From assembly GCA_030531555.1 (NCBI GenBank), contig JAUNNI010000010.1, positions 1 to 63,801 on the forward strand: DNA of 63,801 nucleotides, written 5' to 3'. Source of the stretch: Eubacteriales bacterium. GTDB taxonomy: Bacteria; Bacillota; Clostridia; Lachnospirales; Lachnospiraceae. The notes under the pieces are model-generated. The model had not been told where the DNA came from. It saw nothing but the letters and a program-made list of their open reading frames with translations, and made no database searches. Position numbers and translations under genes: made by a program. Below, piece after piece: positions 18,005-29,400 of the stretch (position 1 is its first letter; every line of letters starts with the position of its first letter).

Positions 18005-19480
18005 ATGCATATTCAACGTCTTGTAGATCTGGAAGATTTCGAATTCGACACATTGCTCGTTACATATAACCATAAGAACCGTTTAAGCATTGAACTTGGA
18101 AAAGTTAGTGAAATTTTCGAAGCTCTTCAGGCCGACGGTCTGGTTGGCGGCAATAAAGTTTATGGACTCCGTGGAAAGGATTTCTCCTATCAGGGCCAGC
18201 CTTATTACAATCTGATTTTTATTGGTATTCCAGAGAAGGCAAGCCCAAGAAGATATCAGCTTCAGTTTGGTGCAGCCATGAAAGAAGCGAAGAAATTCAA
18301 AGGGAAAAATCTGTTAATGACTGCAATTGGTGATGATGTTTCCTACTGGCTTAGTTCAGCAATGAAAGGATTAATTCTCGGAGATTACACATTTAACAAA
18401 TATAAATCTGGTGCTGCTGAAGCAACAGAACTCAATCTCGGTGTTCTTACTGGTATGGATGCTGCTTCCTTCAAGAAAGAAGAACAGTATACATTAATGA
18501 TGGCAAACGCTGTTACAAGCGCACGTGATCTTTTCAACGAACCAGCAAATATCATGACTCCATCTGCTCTTGCAAATGCTGCAAAGGCTGTATGTGAGAA
18601 AAACAATATTAAATTCACCGCCCTCGGTAAAGCAGATTGCGAAGCACTCGGCATGAACTCCTTCCTCTCCGTTTCCAAAGGTTCCAAACAGGCTCCTCAG
18701 CTGATCGTTATGGAATACAACGGACGTGTAACAGATAATGACCGTATTGCTTTAATCGGTAAAGGTCTCTGCTTCGATTCTGGCGGCTACAACATCAAAC
18801 CTGGCAATTCCATGCTTGGAATGCACGGTGACATGGGCGGCGCAGCAGCAGTTATCTCTGCTATGGGTGCGATTGCAGAAGCAAAACTCGGTATCAATGT
18901 AACTGCAGTTATTCCTGCTTGTGAGAATCTTATCTCTGGCAAAGCTGCAAAACCTGGCGATATCGTTAAATCTATGAATGGTAAATACATTGAAGTAATC
19001 AACACTGATGCAGAAGGACGTATGGCTCTCGCAGATGCAATCACATATGCTATCCGTGAATGTGGAGCTACCTGCTTAATCGATGTTGCAACACTTACTG
19101 GTGCTTGCCAGCATGCACTTGGCAGCCGTTATACTGGTATGTTCAGTAACAGCGAAGATCTCACAGCAAAAGTTGTTCAGGCTTCCGTAATCTCCGGTGA
19201 AAACGTATGGAGATTACCACTTGGCGAAGACGAATACCCAGACATTAACAAGTCTGATATGGCTGACATCGCTAATGTAGGCAATGAATGTGGTGCTACT
19301 GCAGCTGCAAGATTCTTATATGAATTTGTTGAAAACAAACCTTGGGTACATCTTGATATCGCAGGTACTGCAGAATCCAAAGCCGATTCTGAAATCTACG
19401 CAAAAGGTGGAACCGGTGTTGCTGCTATGTTATTATATGAAGCAGTAAAATTAATGGAAAAACCATATAAGAGTTACTAA
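18005..19480 (+). CDS. Leucyl aminopeptidase, M17 family
   Basis: A 491-residue cytosolic metallo-aminopeptidase removing N-terminal residues from peptides. The C-terminal catalytic domain shows IGKGLCFDSGGYNIKPG near 256-272, with metal-binding Lys and Asp, and the family signature NTDAEGRMALADAI near 334-347. A strong AGGAAAGGGG ribosome site precedes the start. The N-terminal 160 residues are the usual less conserved macrodomain-like part. It is transcribed alone, between mazG and a convergent pyruvyl transferase gene. Confidence 0.93.
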   Translation: MHIQRLVDLEDFEFDTLLVTYNHKNRLSIELGKVSEIFEALQADGLVGGNKVYGLRGKDFSYQGQPYYNLIFIGIPEKASPRRYQLQFGAAMKEAKKFKGKNLLMTAIGDDVSYWLSSAMKGLILGDYTFNKYKSGAAEATELNLGVLTGMDAASFKKEEQYTLMMANAVTSARDLFNEPANIMTPSALANAAKAVCEKNNIKFTALGKADCEALGMNSFLSVSKGSKQAPQLIVMEYNGRVTDNDRIALIGKGLCFDSGGYNIKPGNSMLGMHGDMGGAAAVISAMGAIAEAKLGINVTAVIPACENLISGKAAKPGDIVKSMNGKYIEVINTDAEGRMALADAITYAIRECGATCLIDVATLTGACQHALGSRYTGMFSNSEDLTAKVVQASVISGENVWRLPLGEDEYPDINKSDMADIANVGNECGATAAARFLYEFVENKPWVHLDIAGTAESKADSEIYAKGGTGVAAMLLYEAVKLMEKPYKSY

Positions 19481-19506
19481 AATATAATATCATTTTTATT
19501 CCAATA

Positions 19507-19542
19507 AAAAAGCCGTAATGTTCGAATGAACGTTACGGCTTT
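19507..19542. terminator. Bidirectional terminator between convergent genes
   Basis: AAAAGCCGTAA-TGTTC pairs with GAACG-TTACGGCTTTT around a 4-base loop. It ends the aminopeptidase (plus) and the pyruvyl transferase gene (minus). Confidence 0.88.
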
Positions 19543-19565
19543 TATCATTTCTTATTTCTAATTTC

Positions 19566-20720
19566 TTATTTTTTTAATTTCTTAACAACTTTTTTCGCAA
19601 AATTACGAACTGTCCAGCGATTATCCGCCAGTTGTTTTTTATAATTTGCAACATCTTTTTTCAAAGATTCTACTTTTGACTTGCTATCATTGTAGCGCTT
19701 CATCATTCCTCGATTACTATGAAGCCATTCTTCCAATGTCCATTTCATTAAATCATACTGCCAGTCTTTGATTTCCTGATCAGTATAATCTAAGCGATAT
19801 AACTCTTCTGCTGTTTTATCACTGGAAGAAGATTCTTTTACGAATGCATTTACTGAATCAATTAAAGCCTGACGAGTCTTCTTGTAATCTTCTTTATTCT
19901 TAGGTGGATTTACAAAATCGTATTCAAAATTATGTTCGAAGAAATCTTCGTTAGAAACATAATGTAACCATTCATGGTATGGCTCCCATCTGGTGATATT
20001 TCCAACTTCCTTTAAATCAACGATAGAGATAACAGGAACTTCCATTGCAAGACAAGGAAGGGAAACATGTAATCTTCTTGTAATAACACATCTGGCGTTC
20101 TGATAAAGTGTTAATAAATCTTCTGCTGCTTTCATACGTTCTTCAAATGTTGCATCAGAGCCACGATATTTGCAACGATGAGATACTTCTACAACTTTAA
20201 GGTTTGTTCCTTCTAAATATTCATATGCTTTCTTCTTTAATTTTTCATTCAAATCGGCAATTACAACATACTCACCAGCATCTTCTGTTTTTTTCTGTTT
20301 TGGAAGAGTCAAGGTAATACATCCACTAAAGTATGTATCAATATCATGTTCTTCAAAGAAAGTTAAAGAAGATTTATCACGCACTCCAACTGGGCCGTAT
20401 TTTTTCAGATATTCTCCACCAATTCCTTCCAACCATTTATCTTTAATTGGTGTTCCTCTATTGTAAATCGTATAGTTATTCAAATGGATACTAAGCAATA
20501 AAGGATTGATACATTTTGCTGGTGGCCAATTCCATTTCTGCCAGAACCACCAACCACTCATAACAACGGAAACTGCTTCCTCATTTTCTGTGCGGAAAGT
20601 ATCAATATGTTCTCTATCGATAATATAGTCCACGGATGGCAAAAGTTTTGCAGCTGCATATGTTTGAATATCATCACCCATATTTGCTGTTTCTTTATGC
20701 ATAATTACTCCATATTTCAT
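19566..20720 (-). CDS. Polysaccharide pyruvyl transferase family protein
   Basis: A 384-residue protein of the WcaK/CsaB-related family that adds ketal pyruvate to surface sugars. The start of the fold is visible at MKYGVIMHKETANMGDDIQT. The C-terminal half includes the conserved RCVITRRLHVSLPCLAMEVPV segment (residues about 228-248). ATG 20720 is chosen because AGGAGGACA precedes it; an upstream ATG at 20756 has no such site. The last 45 residues are lysine-rich with coiled-coil character. It follows the large membrane protein gene on the same strand with a 42-base gap. The acceptor glycan is unknown. Confidence 0.85.
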   Translation of the reverse strand: MKYGVIMHKETANMGDDIQTYAAAKLLPSVDYIIDREHIDTFRTENEEAVSVVMSGWWFWQKWNWPPAKCINPLLLSIHLNNYTIYNRGTPIKDKWLEGIGGEYLKKYGPVGVRDKSSLTFFEEHDIDTYFSGCITLTLPKQKKTEDAGEYVVIADLNEKLKKKAYEYLEGTNLKVVEVSHRCKYRGSDATFEERMKAAEDLLTLYQNARCVITRRLHVSLPCLAMEVPVISIVDLKEVGNITRWEPYHEWLHYVSNEDFFEHNFEYDFVNPPKNKEDYKKTRQALIDSVNAFVKESSSSDKTAEELYRLDYTDQEIKDWQYDLMKWTLEEWLHSNRGMMKRYNDSKSKVESLKKDVANYKKQLADNRWTVRNFAKKVVKKLKK

Positions 20721-20762
20721 AAATTGTCCTCCTGACTTAAAATCAAAACAATCCATAAATTA

Positions 20763-22658
20763 TTATTTTTTATTTACAGATTGGAATGTTTCCACATCGC
20801 CTTTTGCATTATAGATGATGCGATATAAATGATTATCTTTCACATTTTCACAATAAGAAAGTCGTGAAAATTGTTTATTTAAATAGTTATTTGAATGATA
20901 AATCCAGAGATAAGTATAACCGCCTTCCTTTAAAATATCATTCAAATGATTAATATCTGTATCTTCTAGTTTTGTGGCAATACGTATTTTACTGCCACCA
21001 GAATAAAAATACCAGGGATCTTCCAGGAAGTTACTAATTCTATCTTCCAAACAGAATAATGCCATATTTCCAGGATATTCATCTTTATTCTTCTGGTTAA
21101 TAAAATACACACGATCTTTTTCGTCCATCATATCATTGAGTTCATCTACCATATTATGGACTTTTGTAATATCATCGTATTTTTTGATATTATCTGGTGA
21201 CCAAGATGTATTATATGCAATATAATTTTTATTTAGTCCAAGCATAAAAAAGAGAATCAAAAAACAAACCACATTTCTATTCTTTTCAAATGTTTTTTCA
21301 TCAACTCCTCTTCGAAGAAGCTGTGATAAAATCAATACAAAATTAAAAATCACAGGGAAAGATAGATATCGTCGAATCCCTTCTGATGTCAGTGCCTCTG
21401 CTCTTGGAAAAATAAACATATAAGCAAACAAAAGAACTAGCAGATATCCTACAGACCATAAAACTGTGTATACAATATAACTGCTTGTTTCATCTCTTTT
21501 TTTGCCAGAATCAGCTGTAAGCTTCCACAAAAATAATACAAGGAAAAAGGCAAATACAAATGTTATCTTTAACTCACTCTTCGTGCTCAAAGAATAACCA
21601 ACAACAGTATGAATAAAGGATCCAATAATTGTATGAACCTCTTTATTATTAAAAAACATTTGTAATGATCCATATTGCTGATGAATCAGTTTCAAAGTAA
21701 TCAAAGAAACTCCAAGAAGTCCCACAATGATGATTGGAATGAAAACTACTGCCACTTTAATTATGCCAGATTTTGTTTGATGCATCTTATGATCAACAAA
21801 TATTGCTTTCCAGATAATCAGGAAAATCAAGTTTGCAACCATCAAAATTCCTACATAAGGTTTTGCAAAGATTATTATGACACATCCCGCAAGCAATAAA
21901 AGGAAATCCCTTCTTTTTCTATGCTCTGAACTAATCCACCAGGCAGCAATTCCGCCTGCCCAAGTCACAGTCACCAGGTCCACATAAAGGTTCTTTGTTC
22001 CATGCATATACAAGGAATAAATGGCAATATAGAAAAATACAATGTAAAGACAAATTTTCTTCCATTCTTTTTTTCTTCTTCCACTAAATGGCAAAAGCAA
22101 GCCAATCCACATCATGGCAAAGGAGGAAACATACATATTCTGCTCACTATATCCGGCGATTTTTTGGAAAAACAGATGAAATAGGCTTGTAGCATAACAA
22201 TTCATAAGGCTTTCCACATCTGCTTTCGCTGGAAATGTATTTAATTTATACATTTTTTTAACCAGCATTGCCCACATATGCAGCTCATCCACATGTATAA
22301 TGAAACTATTGTAAAATAAGACCATTGCCATGAGAAAGAGTCCAATAAAACAGATGAGTGGAAATGAAATTACTACCGATCTATTGTTTCTTTTCTTCCT
22401 GTCTTTTTTCTGTTTTCGAAAACAGGAAAATATCACACTAAGAATCCACAGGAACACACCAAGGCATCCCAAAATATTGAGCAATACCATTCCAATACCA
22501 AATGATTTCATCAGTTTGCCGGAAAGATACAATAATATGACAATACTTATGGCTGACATCATCAATCCTTCTTCAAAGGAATAATGTAGCAAAAAATGCC
22601 ATAAAAATCCAATTCCCAGCAGAAAAAGTAAGCCGTAAATCATCAAAATATTAGACAT
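20763..22658 (-). CDS. Large polytopic membrane protein, probable glycopolymer polymerase or glycosyltransferase
   Basis: A 631-residue protein with roughly 12-13 hydrophobic segments over the first 470 residues and a soluble C-terminal domain of about 160 residues. A short acidic motif HVDELHMW near residue 123 sits in an outer loop after the third or fourth segment. This arrangement resembles GT-C glycosyltransferases, in which an acidic pair in the first large loop is catalytic; O-antigen-polymerase-like proteins are an alternative. No family can be named with confidence. The gene lies between a pyruvyl transferase and an SDR gene in the same direction, so it probably acts on the same surface polymer. 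Confidence 0.75.
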   Translation of the reverse strand: MSNILMIYGLLFLLGIGFLWHFLLHYSFEEGLMMSAISIVILLYLSGKLMKSFGIGMVLLNILGCLGVFLWILSVIFSCFRKQKKDRKKRNNRSVVISFPLICFIGLFLMAMVLFYNSFIIHVDELHMWAMLVKKMYKLNTFPAKADVESLMNCYATSLFHLFFQKIAGYSEQNMYVSSFAMMWIGLLLPFSGRRKKEWKKICLYIVFFYIAIYSLYMHGTKNLYVDLVTVTWAGGIAAWWISSEHRKRRDFLLLLAGCVIIIFAKPYVGILMVANLIFLIIWKAIFVDHKMHQTKSGIIKVAVVFIPIIIVGLLGVSLITLKLIHQQYGSLQMFFNNKEVHTIIGSFIHTVVGYSLSTKSELKITFVFAFFLVLFLWKLTADSGKKRDETSSYIVYTVLWSVGYLLVLLFAYMFIFPRAEALTSEGIRRYLSFPVIFNFVLILSQLLRRGVDEKTFEKNRNVVCFLILFFMLGLNKNYIAYNTSWSPDNIKKYDDITKVHNMVDELNDMMDEKDRVYFINQKNKDEYPGNMALFCLEDRISNFLEDPWYFYSGGSKIRIATKLEDTDINHLNDILKEGGYTYLWIYHSNNYLNKQFSRLSYCENVKDNHLYRIIYNAKGDVETFQSVNKK

Positions 22659-22678
22659 AAAATATTATTTCTCCTTTG

Positions 22679-23752
22679 TTACTTCATAGAGAAGCCAGCA
22701 ATCATATTGCGATACATTTGTTCTAAATCAACGGTTGCATTCCATCCTAATTCCATCAATTTCTGGCTATCTAATCGAATTACCATTTCCGGATTGTATC
22801 CAAAAGATGCCAAATCTTCTGGAATATCTACTTTGACTGCAATCTCACCTTGGCCTACGGTGTCTGCTACCAATTGAGCCATCTCACGTATGGAAACTAC
22901 TGTATCCATGTTAGTAACATTATAGGCTTCTCCCACATTACCATATAATAAAATATATAATAAAGCGCGAACTGCATCTTTCGTATAGCAGTAAGAGCGA
23001 ACTGTGTTTCCTGCAGTATGTAAAATAATATCTTTCTTTTCCACAGCACATCTTGCAAATTCTGCGAAGACACGTCCATCTTCATATTCGACACCCGGAC
23101 CAAATGTCTGGGACAGTCTTGCAATCTTTACAGGAATTTTGTATTCACTGGCATAAGAAGCACAGAGACACTCTACCATTTTTTTGCCTTCAGAATAGCT
23201 GCTTCTAACATTTAAAATGTCAATATATCCATAATCATTTTCGCCAATAGTCTGTTTTTCTTTATCTGGCACCCCATATACTTCAAGAGAAGACAGATAG
23301 GTCATTCCCAAAAGATTGGTCTGTTTTTTTGCATACTCTAATACATGAATGGTTCCATCCATCGCAGTTCGAATAGTTTCTACCGGATTGGAAACAAAAT
23401 ATTTGGAGCTGGTAGCACTTGCCCCATGGATAATATAATTCACAGGTTCTTCCAATGTAATAGGAGAATTGATATCACCGATCACATAGGAAAAATCTTC
23501 TCGATCTAATAAAGAGGCAAATACTTTTTTCACTTTATCTTCGTTTCTTGCAAAAGCAATCACTTTCATATTCTTATTTGAAAGACGATTCATGCAAGCC
23601 AATGCTTTTACAACCTGACTTCCGATAAGACCGGTAGAACCTGTAACAAGAACGGTACAATTGTTCAATTCTTCTTTCGCAGAAAATTCTTTTGCAATCT
23701 GTTCGATATCCTGCTGAAGAACAATATTGTCCCTACTTTCCATGATATCCAT
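22679..23752 (-). CDS. NAD-dependent epimerase/dehydratase (extended SDR)
   Basis: A 357-residue Rossmann enzyme. The nucleotide-binding motif is TGSTGLIGSQ (about 38-47), and the catalytic region has YLSSLEVYG followed by the YxxxK motif YSEGK. It should act on a nucleotide-linked sugar or alditol. Start ATG 23752 lies 2 bases past the stop of the cytidylyltransferase gene, and its ribosome site (AGAAGGATG) lies inside that gene's end. Cytidylyltransferase plus SDR next to a teichoic-type transferase recalls two-part CDP-ribitol systems in which an SDR reduces ribulose-5-phosphate. The epimerase-type sequence makes a different CDP-sugar equally possible. Confidence 0.85.
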   Translation of the reverse strand: MDIMESRDNIVLQQDIEQIAKEFSAKEELNNCTVLVTGSTGLIGSQVVKALACMNRLSNKNMKVIAFARNEDKVKKVFASLLDREDFSYVIGDINSPITLEEPVNYIIHGASATSSKYFVSNPVETIRTAMDGTIHVLEYAKKQTNLLGMTYLSSLEVYGVPDKEKQTIGENDYGYIDILNVRSSYSEGKKMVECLCASYASEYKIPVKIARLSQTFGPGVEYEDGRVFAEFARCAVEKKDIILHTAGNTVRSYCYTKDAVRALLYILLYGNVGEAYNVTNMDTVVSIREMAQLVADTVGQGEIAVKVDIPEDLASFGYNPEMVIRLDSQKLMELGWNATVDLEQMYRNMIAGFSMK

Positions 23753-23753
23753 A

Positions 23754-24521
23754 TTAATCATCCTTCTTTCTAATTTTATGGCCAATCTGATCAGTCAATC
23801 CAATACCGAATGCCTGCTCATTTTCTTTGTACTGTAAAAGAGCGCGGAAAATATATACATCTTCTGGTGTTGTAACCTTGATATTTCCTCGGTTACCTTC
23901 AATCATATTTGCTTCAACACCCAATGTTGTAATGATTGTACATGCATCTACCATATCATCGTAACGCTGTGGGCGTTTCTGAATTTGTTCATGATAGGAA
24001 ATGATATCATCAAGATAGAAACTCTGTGGTGCCTGTGCTGCAAAGGTATTTTTACGGTAAGGAACAGAATCCACTTTATTTCCATCGCTACTTAAGAGAA
24101 TGGTTTCAAAGCATGAAGTGCACGTAATTGCATTCCCTTTTTCTAAAACGCCACTAATATTTTTAGAAATAACATCATATGATACAAAAGGTCTTACTCC
24201 ATCATGAATCAAAACAACGGAATCTCCTGGATTTTCCTGTCTGGCTGCCTGAAGTCCATTAAAGATGGAATCCTGGGCAGTTGCACCACCAGGAACAATA
24301 TTTTCTACTTTTGTAATGTGATATTCTTCGATTAATTCTTTCATATAAGGAATGTAATCTTCTAAAACCGCCATATAAATCTTATCAATTTTATGATGTC
24401 TCTGGAATAACATCAAGGTATGTACAATAATTGGTTTTCCATTGATTTCCAAAAACTGTTTTGGAACACCAGCACCAAAACGTACACCACTTCCACCTGC
24501 AAATACAACTGCAATATTCAT
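23754..24521 (-). CDS. IspD/TarI-family cytidylyltransferase
   Basis: A 255-residue CTP-dependent nucleotidyltransferase. The N-terminal loop FAGGSGVRFGAGVPKQF (7-23) carries the Arg and Lys that bind CTP and substrate, and IHDGVRPFVS near 104 has the catalytic Asp. The family includes IspD (isoprenoid synthesis) and TarI (CDP-ribitol). A second member is at 57687, paired with tarJ. Given its place between a CDP-alditol transferase and an SDR, a role in making a CDP-activated polymer precursor is more likely than isoprenoid synthesis. The last 25 residues form a charged tail absent from typical IspD. Confidence 0.85.
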   Translation of the reverse strand: MNIAVVFAGGSGVRFGAGVPKQFLEINGKPIIVHTLMLFQRHHKIDKIYMAVLEDYIPYMKELIEEYHITKVENIVPGGATAQDSIFNGLQAARQENPGDSVVLIHDGVRPFVSYDVISKNISGVLEKGNAITCTSCFETILLSSDGNKVDSVPYRKNTFAAQAPQSFYLDDIISYHEQIQKRPQRYDDMVDACTIITTLGVEANMIEGNRGNIKVTTPEDVYIFRALLQYKENEQAFGIGLTDQIGHKIRKKDD

Positions 24522-24532
24522 ATTATATCTCC

Positions 24533-26272
24533 TTATACTTCTTCTCTTGTAAAATCAAGTTGTGCCATTTTCTTCATTTCATTTCTTTTCTTTTCGATAC
24601 GCTCTGTAATTTCTGCTGGCAGCTGTCCAAGAACAAACCAGTCAATGACACGATTACAAGCATTGGTATCAAAATAATCAAAATGTTCTTCAATATATTT
24701 TTCTACTTTTTCATATTCAAAATCTTTATCTTCAATGGCTTTGATTACTTCTTCGAATGTATAACAAACTTTACCTGGCGCAGACTCTTCAAAAGAACGA
24801 TGGAATCCTCTGGAGAAAGAGTAGCTTTCTACGTCAAATCCGAAGAAAAGCATTGGTTTTCTCATAAGAGAATACTCGTAAATACCTGAAGAATAATCTG
24901 TGATCATTAAATCTGTAATATAGAATAAGTCATTGATATTTTTATAGGAAGAAACATCCAAAAACTTATCCTGATATTTTTCTTCAATCTCAAGTTTATT
25001 ATTCACCCAAGGATGTGCCTTAAATAGCACAACATATTCTGAACCACATACTTGATATAATTTTTCAAAATCCAATAATTCGTATGGATAATAAGCGGTA
25101 GAACGATCTACGCCTCGGAATGTTGGTGCAAAAAGAATCACTTTCTTTCCATTACAGATAGGATATTTTTCATACAGCTTCTCCACTGTTTTTTTCTGAT
25201 ATTCTTTATCAAGATAAGAATCCATTCGTGGCATTCCGGTAGATACTACTTTTTCTACGTTAATTCCCCATGCATCGGAGAAGAAGCTTGCTATTTTTTT
25301 CGATCCGGCTATACCATAAGCATATTGACGATGGCAGGAATGAGGTCCTGGTGCACCGACATTACCCCAACGATTGTATCCAGAAGACTTGAAACCTGCT
25401 CCGGCATGCCATAACTGAATCAGCTTCGTCTGACCACCCAAGCGTAACCAGTCAAAAGCTGGAACATGGTCATCAATAAAAATTATTCTTGCCTGTGCCA
25501 CCGTATCAATAAATGGTTCCCAATCAATTTCAACCATAGGCTTTCCGGCAGTGTTATGAGCATATACTAAAATATTGAACTTAGAATCTAATTTACGTTC
25601 CAACATTTTTTTATGAACAGCAGAAAGATTGTTTACCAGCTGATTGCTCTGTGTGGTTAAAAATACAATGGTGTTCTCTCTTTTGTCCTTGTACTTTTTG
25701 TATTTCTTTCGGTACATTCTTCGAACCACATGACGAACATCATCTTTTACGTTGATCATAATATCCTTAATCTGGGCTTTCCAGTCTTCATTTTTTGGGA
25801 AGACCAGTGGAATTTCATCCAAATTTCGAATATTAATTTTTAATGGAAGTCCTGTTTCATCATATACATCTACAAAAAACTGCACATTATAGGCTTTATG
25901 AAATGCATTATAAGAAAAGATACGTGATCGTTCTTCTAATTTCAATCCAAGTGCAATACTACTTTGTACGTTTGTTAAAACATCTTCATTTTCGCAAACA
26001 AAAATCGTATATACACCAAATGGAATACATTGATTTGCTCCATTATTTGTAACATTAACATGGAGTTCATAAGTACTGTCTGAAATCTTCGTGACATCTA
26101 ACTTTGCTCTTGCCTTTCCAGACATATAAACCATGTAAAAATCTAATTTTTCTGGGTCATACTGTTTCTCCCCATTCATCTTTACTTCAACAGTGATATA
26201 TAAATGAAGATGGTCCCAACGAATTTCCTGGGCTTCAATAAATAAACCACTTTTGTCTAATAACCAATTCAT
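24533..26272 (-). CDS. CDP-glycerol glycerophosphotransferase family protein (TagF/TarL-like)
   Basis: A 579-residue protein. The first about 200 residues form a beta-rich domain, and the rest is a Glyphos_transf domain with IQLWHAGAGFKSSGYNRWG near 284, LFAPTFRGVDRS near 375 and MITDYSSGIYEYS near 455. Such enzymes polymerise or prime glycerol/ribitol-phosphate chains on the cytoplasmic membrane face. It is first in the minus-strand run followed by the cytidylyltransferase (11-base gap), SDR, membrane protein and pyruvyl transferase genes, a coherent precursor-to-polymer operon. The terminator at 26362-26399 separates it from the LicD gene. Confidence 0.9.
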   Translation of the reverse strand: MNWLLDKSGLFIEAQEIRWDHLHLYITVEVKMNGEKQYDPEKLDFYMVYMSGKARAKLDVTKISDSTYELHVNVTNNGANQCIPFGVYTIFVCENEDVLTNVQSSIALGLKLEERSRIFSYNAFHKAYNVQFFVDVYDETGLPLKINIRNLDEIPLVFPKNEDWKAQIKDIMINVKDDVRHVVRRMYRKKYKKYKDKRENTIVFLTTQSNQLVNNLSAVHKKMLERKLDSKFNILVYAHNTAGKPMVEIDWEPFIDTVAQARIIFIDDHVPAFDWLRLGGQTKLIQLWHAGAGFKSSGYNRWGNVGAPGPHSCHRQYAYGIAGSKKIASFFSDAWGINVEKVVSTGMPRMDSYLDKEYQKKTVEKLYEKYPICNGKKVILFAPTFRGVDRSTAYYPYELLDFEKLYQVCGSEYVVLFKAHPWVNNKLEIEEKYQDKFLDVSSYKNINDLFYITDLMITDYSSGIYEYSLMRKPMLFFGFDVESYSFSRGFHRSFEESAPGKVCYTFEEVIKAIEDKDFEYEKVEKYIEEHFDYFDTNACNRVIDWFVLGQLPAEITERIEKKRNEMKKMAQLDFTREEV

Positions 26273-26361
26273 TGAATTTGCCTTTCCTTAAAAATAAGCA
26301 TAACTATCCATTATCAACATAATATTATACTATAATCTCCAAGCTTCTACAAGAAAAGTTT

Positions 26362-26399
26362 ATAAAAAGCACCGGACAAATCATATTGTACGGTGCTTT
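26362..26399 (-). terminator. Terminator of the LicD-repeat gene
   Basis: AAAGCACCG/CGGTGCTTT stem (26366-26374 with 26391-26399), with T-run on the minus strand, 15 bases after the stop codon. Confidence 0.85.
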
Positions 26400-26413
26400 C
26401 TCTCTAATAACGT

Positions 26414-29400
26414 TTAATTTTTCTCTGACATCTTTTCTTTATAATGTTCTGAACCATCTTCACCCGCAGACCATTTTACCACTTTATGAGATACCCTTTG
26501 ATGCTTCAGAGGATATTCCATATAATTTCCATACTGCATGCTCATCAATGCATGAGGATACTTTGGAACGGAAACTTCGATTCCAGCAAATTCTGCGCGC
26601 CCGTATGGAAGAAGATCTTCGATATTAATGCATGTATAGCTGATTACAAAGCTGGCCACTGTTTTCAGATTCTGTTTTTTTGCAACAGCATTGTACTTGG
26701 TTGCTTTGTCAAGATAAGCTTGCTGACTCTCTTTCAATGATTTTTTCCAATAATCTGCAATCATTGCTTTTTCCTGCTTTTCAATCTGAATTTCCTCCTC
26801 ATTTCTAGGTGGAAATGGAACTGGTTTCTCAGGATACTGATTTCTTACAATCGCATTGTGCTCCAGAGACAGCTTCGTTACTTCTTTAATCAGACTCTCA
26901 CGTTTTTTCATATCATTTGGAACATAATCAAACGGGAATATGTCCAGTCCAATTCCTTTATGCATGTCACGGTCATAAGTAAAATCTGTAAAATATTCTG
27001 TATTGTTCAATCGTAATTTACTATAAACATATGGAATGTTTGGATCCGATTCACGTGTCTGCAAGAAGAATTCGCTTCCGAAATACTCAGGTCCTTTTTC
27101 CAGCAGCTTATCATAGTCTTCTCGAAGCATGCCCACATCGGTATCATCATCCCATGGAATAAAACCGCCATGTCTCATGCATCCAAGTAAAGTGCCTGCA
27201 CAAATAAAATATCCGATGCCCATCTCTTTACATACACGGTCAAATTCAACCAATAGTTTCTTATTCTCTCTTTGAAGGGTCTCAATCTGATAAGATAACT
27301 CCCCATTCATTGGCTGGTACCATGGAGTAACATCACCAAGACAAACCAAATCCATATCACGGAAAGGAAGAGTGATTGTATGAGAAACATTTTCCTCCGT
27401 TGCCACTTTTCCACTGAAAGCAAATGCAATCCTCTGATATCCTTCCGGATTAGGATCCTCATTATATTTCTGTGCATACTGATCCAGTTCCTCTGCCATT
27501 TTCACAAGATCTGCTGATTTATATTTTTCTCTTTTGGCCTGAATTTCAGAAGCAGTATAGATATCCTTATATTTTCCAACGGTGTTCAGCTTAAAATTCA
27601 GTGCTTCCTCATAATCCTGATTCATTCGCTTAATTTGATCCAAAAAAGCTTTTTTGGTATAGAAAGAAGCTGGTACTTTATCGTATGGATGTAATCGAAC
27701 CATCATCAGCCACTCATTTCGTCCGGCCAATGTCACATGTTTCGTCAGCATCGGATATTTTCCTTCCATATCTCTGGATTCGTTTAACTGAAGGCCATAA
27801 GCTTCCCCATGCTTTCTTAAAAATTCCAAAAGTTTCTCATAATCGGAACGAAGCAAGCCAATGGAAAAACTTTTTGTTCCACCAAATGGAATGACATCTT
27901 TATATACATAAGCTCCAATCAAAAGATCTGCCGTCGCAAAATAAGGAATGCCTTGTTCTTTGCAAAGCGCATCCAACATTTTTAATACTTTTGTTTTTCC
28001 CTCAGACAGATATTCCGTATATCCCGGATCTTTGTCCTCTGCCCAAATATATGGATTATAAGGCAAGGAAACTTCTATACCATTCCAATCTTTTTTCTGA
28101 ATAGGATAAATCTCATTCACCGGAATGCTCTTGCTAATCTCCGTGCTTGCCTGAAATACTTTTTTACAATCTTTTTTATTATATGTTTTCATTTTCCCGG
28201 ACAACAATCCCAAGGTTTCTTCCATGGACTGTCTTTCCTTCGGATTGATCTTCATTCCAGTGTCTCTCAAAAGATTGTTGCGATGTCTGTTGATTAAAGC
28301 TCGGATTTCACTTCGAAAACGGAAAGTTTCTTCATAATTATCCGTCATATGATCATATGGAAGAATTTCAATATATAAATTCTCCTGCAGGAGGTCATCG
28401 CCTGTATTTAAAGTAATTCTTTTTACCAAATCTGGGAAGGTAGGATGTTCGTGATCATTTTCCATCAAAAGCAATTCCTGTGAGGAATCCTTTCGTTTCA
28501 AAAGTGCAAGTAATCGATCGTACTCTTTTCTAAAAAGTCCCACACTCCAGATAAAATCATTTGTTTTTGGAAATTGTCCTTCTGAGATTATAGAAATCAG
28601 TAAATCTTTTACTACAAAATACTCTATCCCCTGCTTTTTACATAATTCATCAAACTTCTGTAGAAGGATCCGCTTTCTCTCCAATCTTTCTTTCTCAAAC
28701 AAATCCTTCTTTTCCCAAAGAAAAGGATCTGGATGATTAGGAATCATAATCTCCTGTCCCATAAATTCGCTTTTCTGCGCCGGTAATATGTCTTTTGTAG
28801 AAAAAATTTCTCCGACACCCTGTTCCATATTACCAAGATAAGATGTGGAAGAATATCGATTTAAAATACTATCTTGTTTTCTCAGTAAAGAAGTGAAAGA
28901 AGAAACATCACTGGTTTTTTTCTTTCCTTTTGAAAAAAGCTCCGTTACACGATTCAAAAATGCTATTTTTTTATGTGATTTATAGAAACCTTTTTCAATT
29001 TTTCTATAATAGTCGTCTCTTTCTGCTTTTGTCTCTGGAAGATAAGAAAGCTGTTCCACATGGATGGAGACAGATATATCTTTTGATCCAACTTCTTCCG
29101 GGAAGGAACGTTTCATCACGATTTTAGGATATTTCTCCTGGCAAAAGAAATATTCTTTTAAATGAAAAGTAATCCCATCTTTCCCTGTTCCATATCTTTT
29201 TTCTAATTCTTCTACAAATTTTGTATAGTTGTTACCAACCAATGAAATCTTATAATCATTACAGTCTTTTTCCATGAGAGCATTTTCACCGGCAAGATCA
29301 AGAATCCCTTTGGTTACAATGTATTCAATCTGTAATTCTTTGCAAATTATATTTATATGCTCAATCATCTCTTTGAGCAAAGTAAGCTTATATTGAAAAC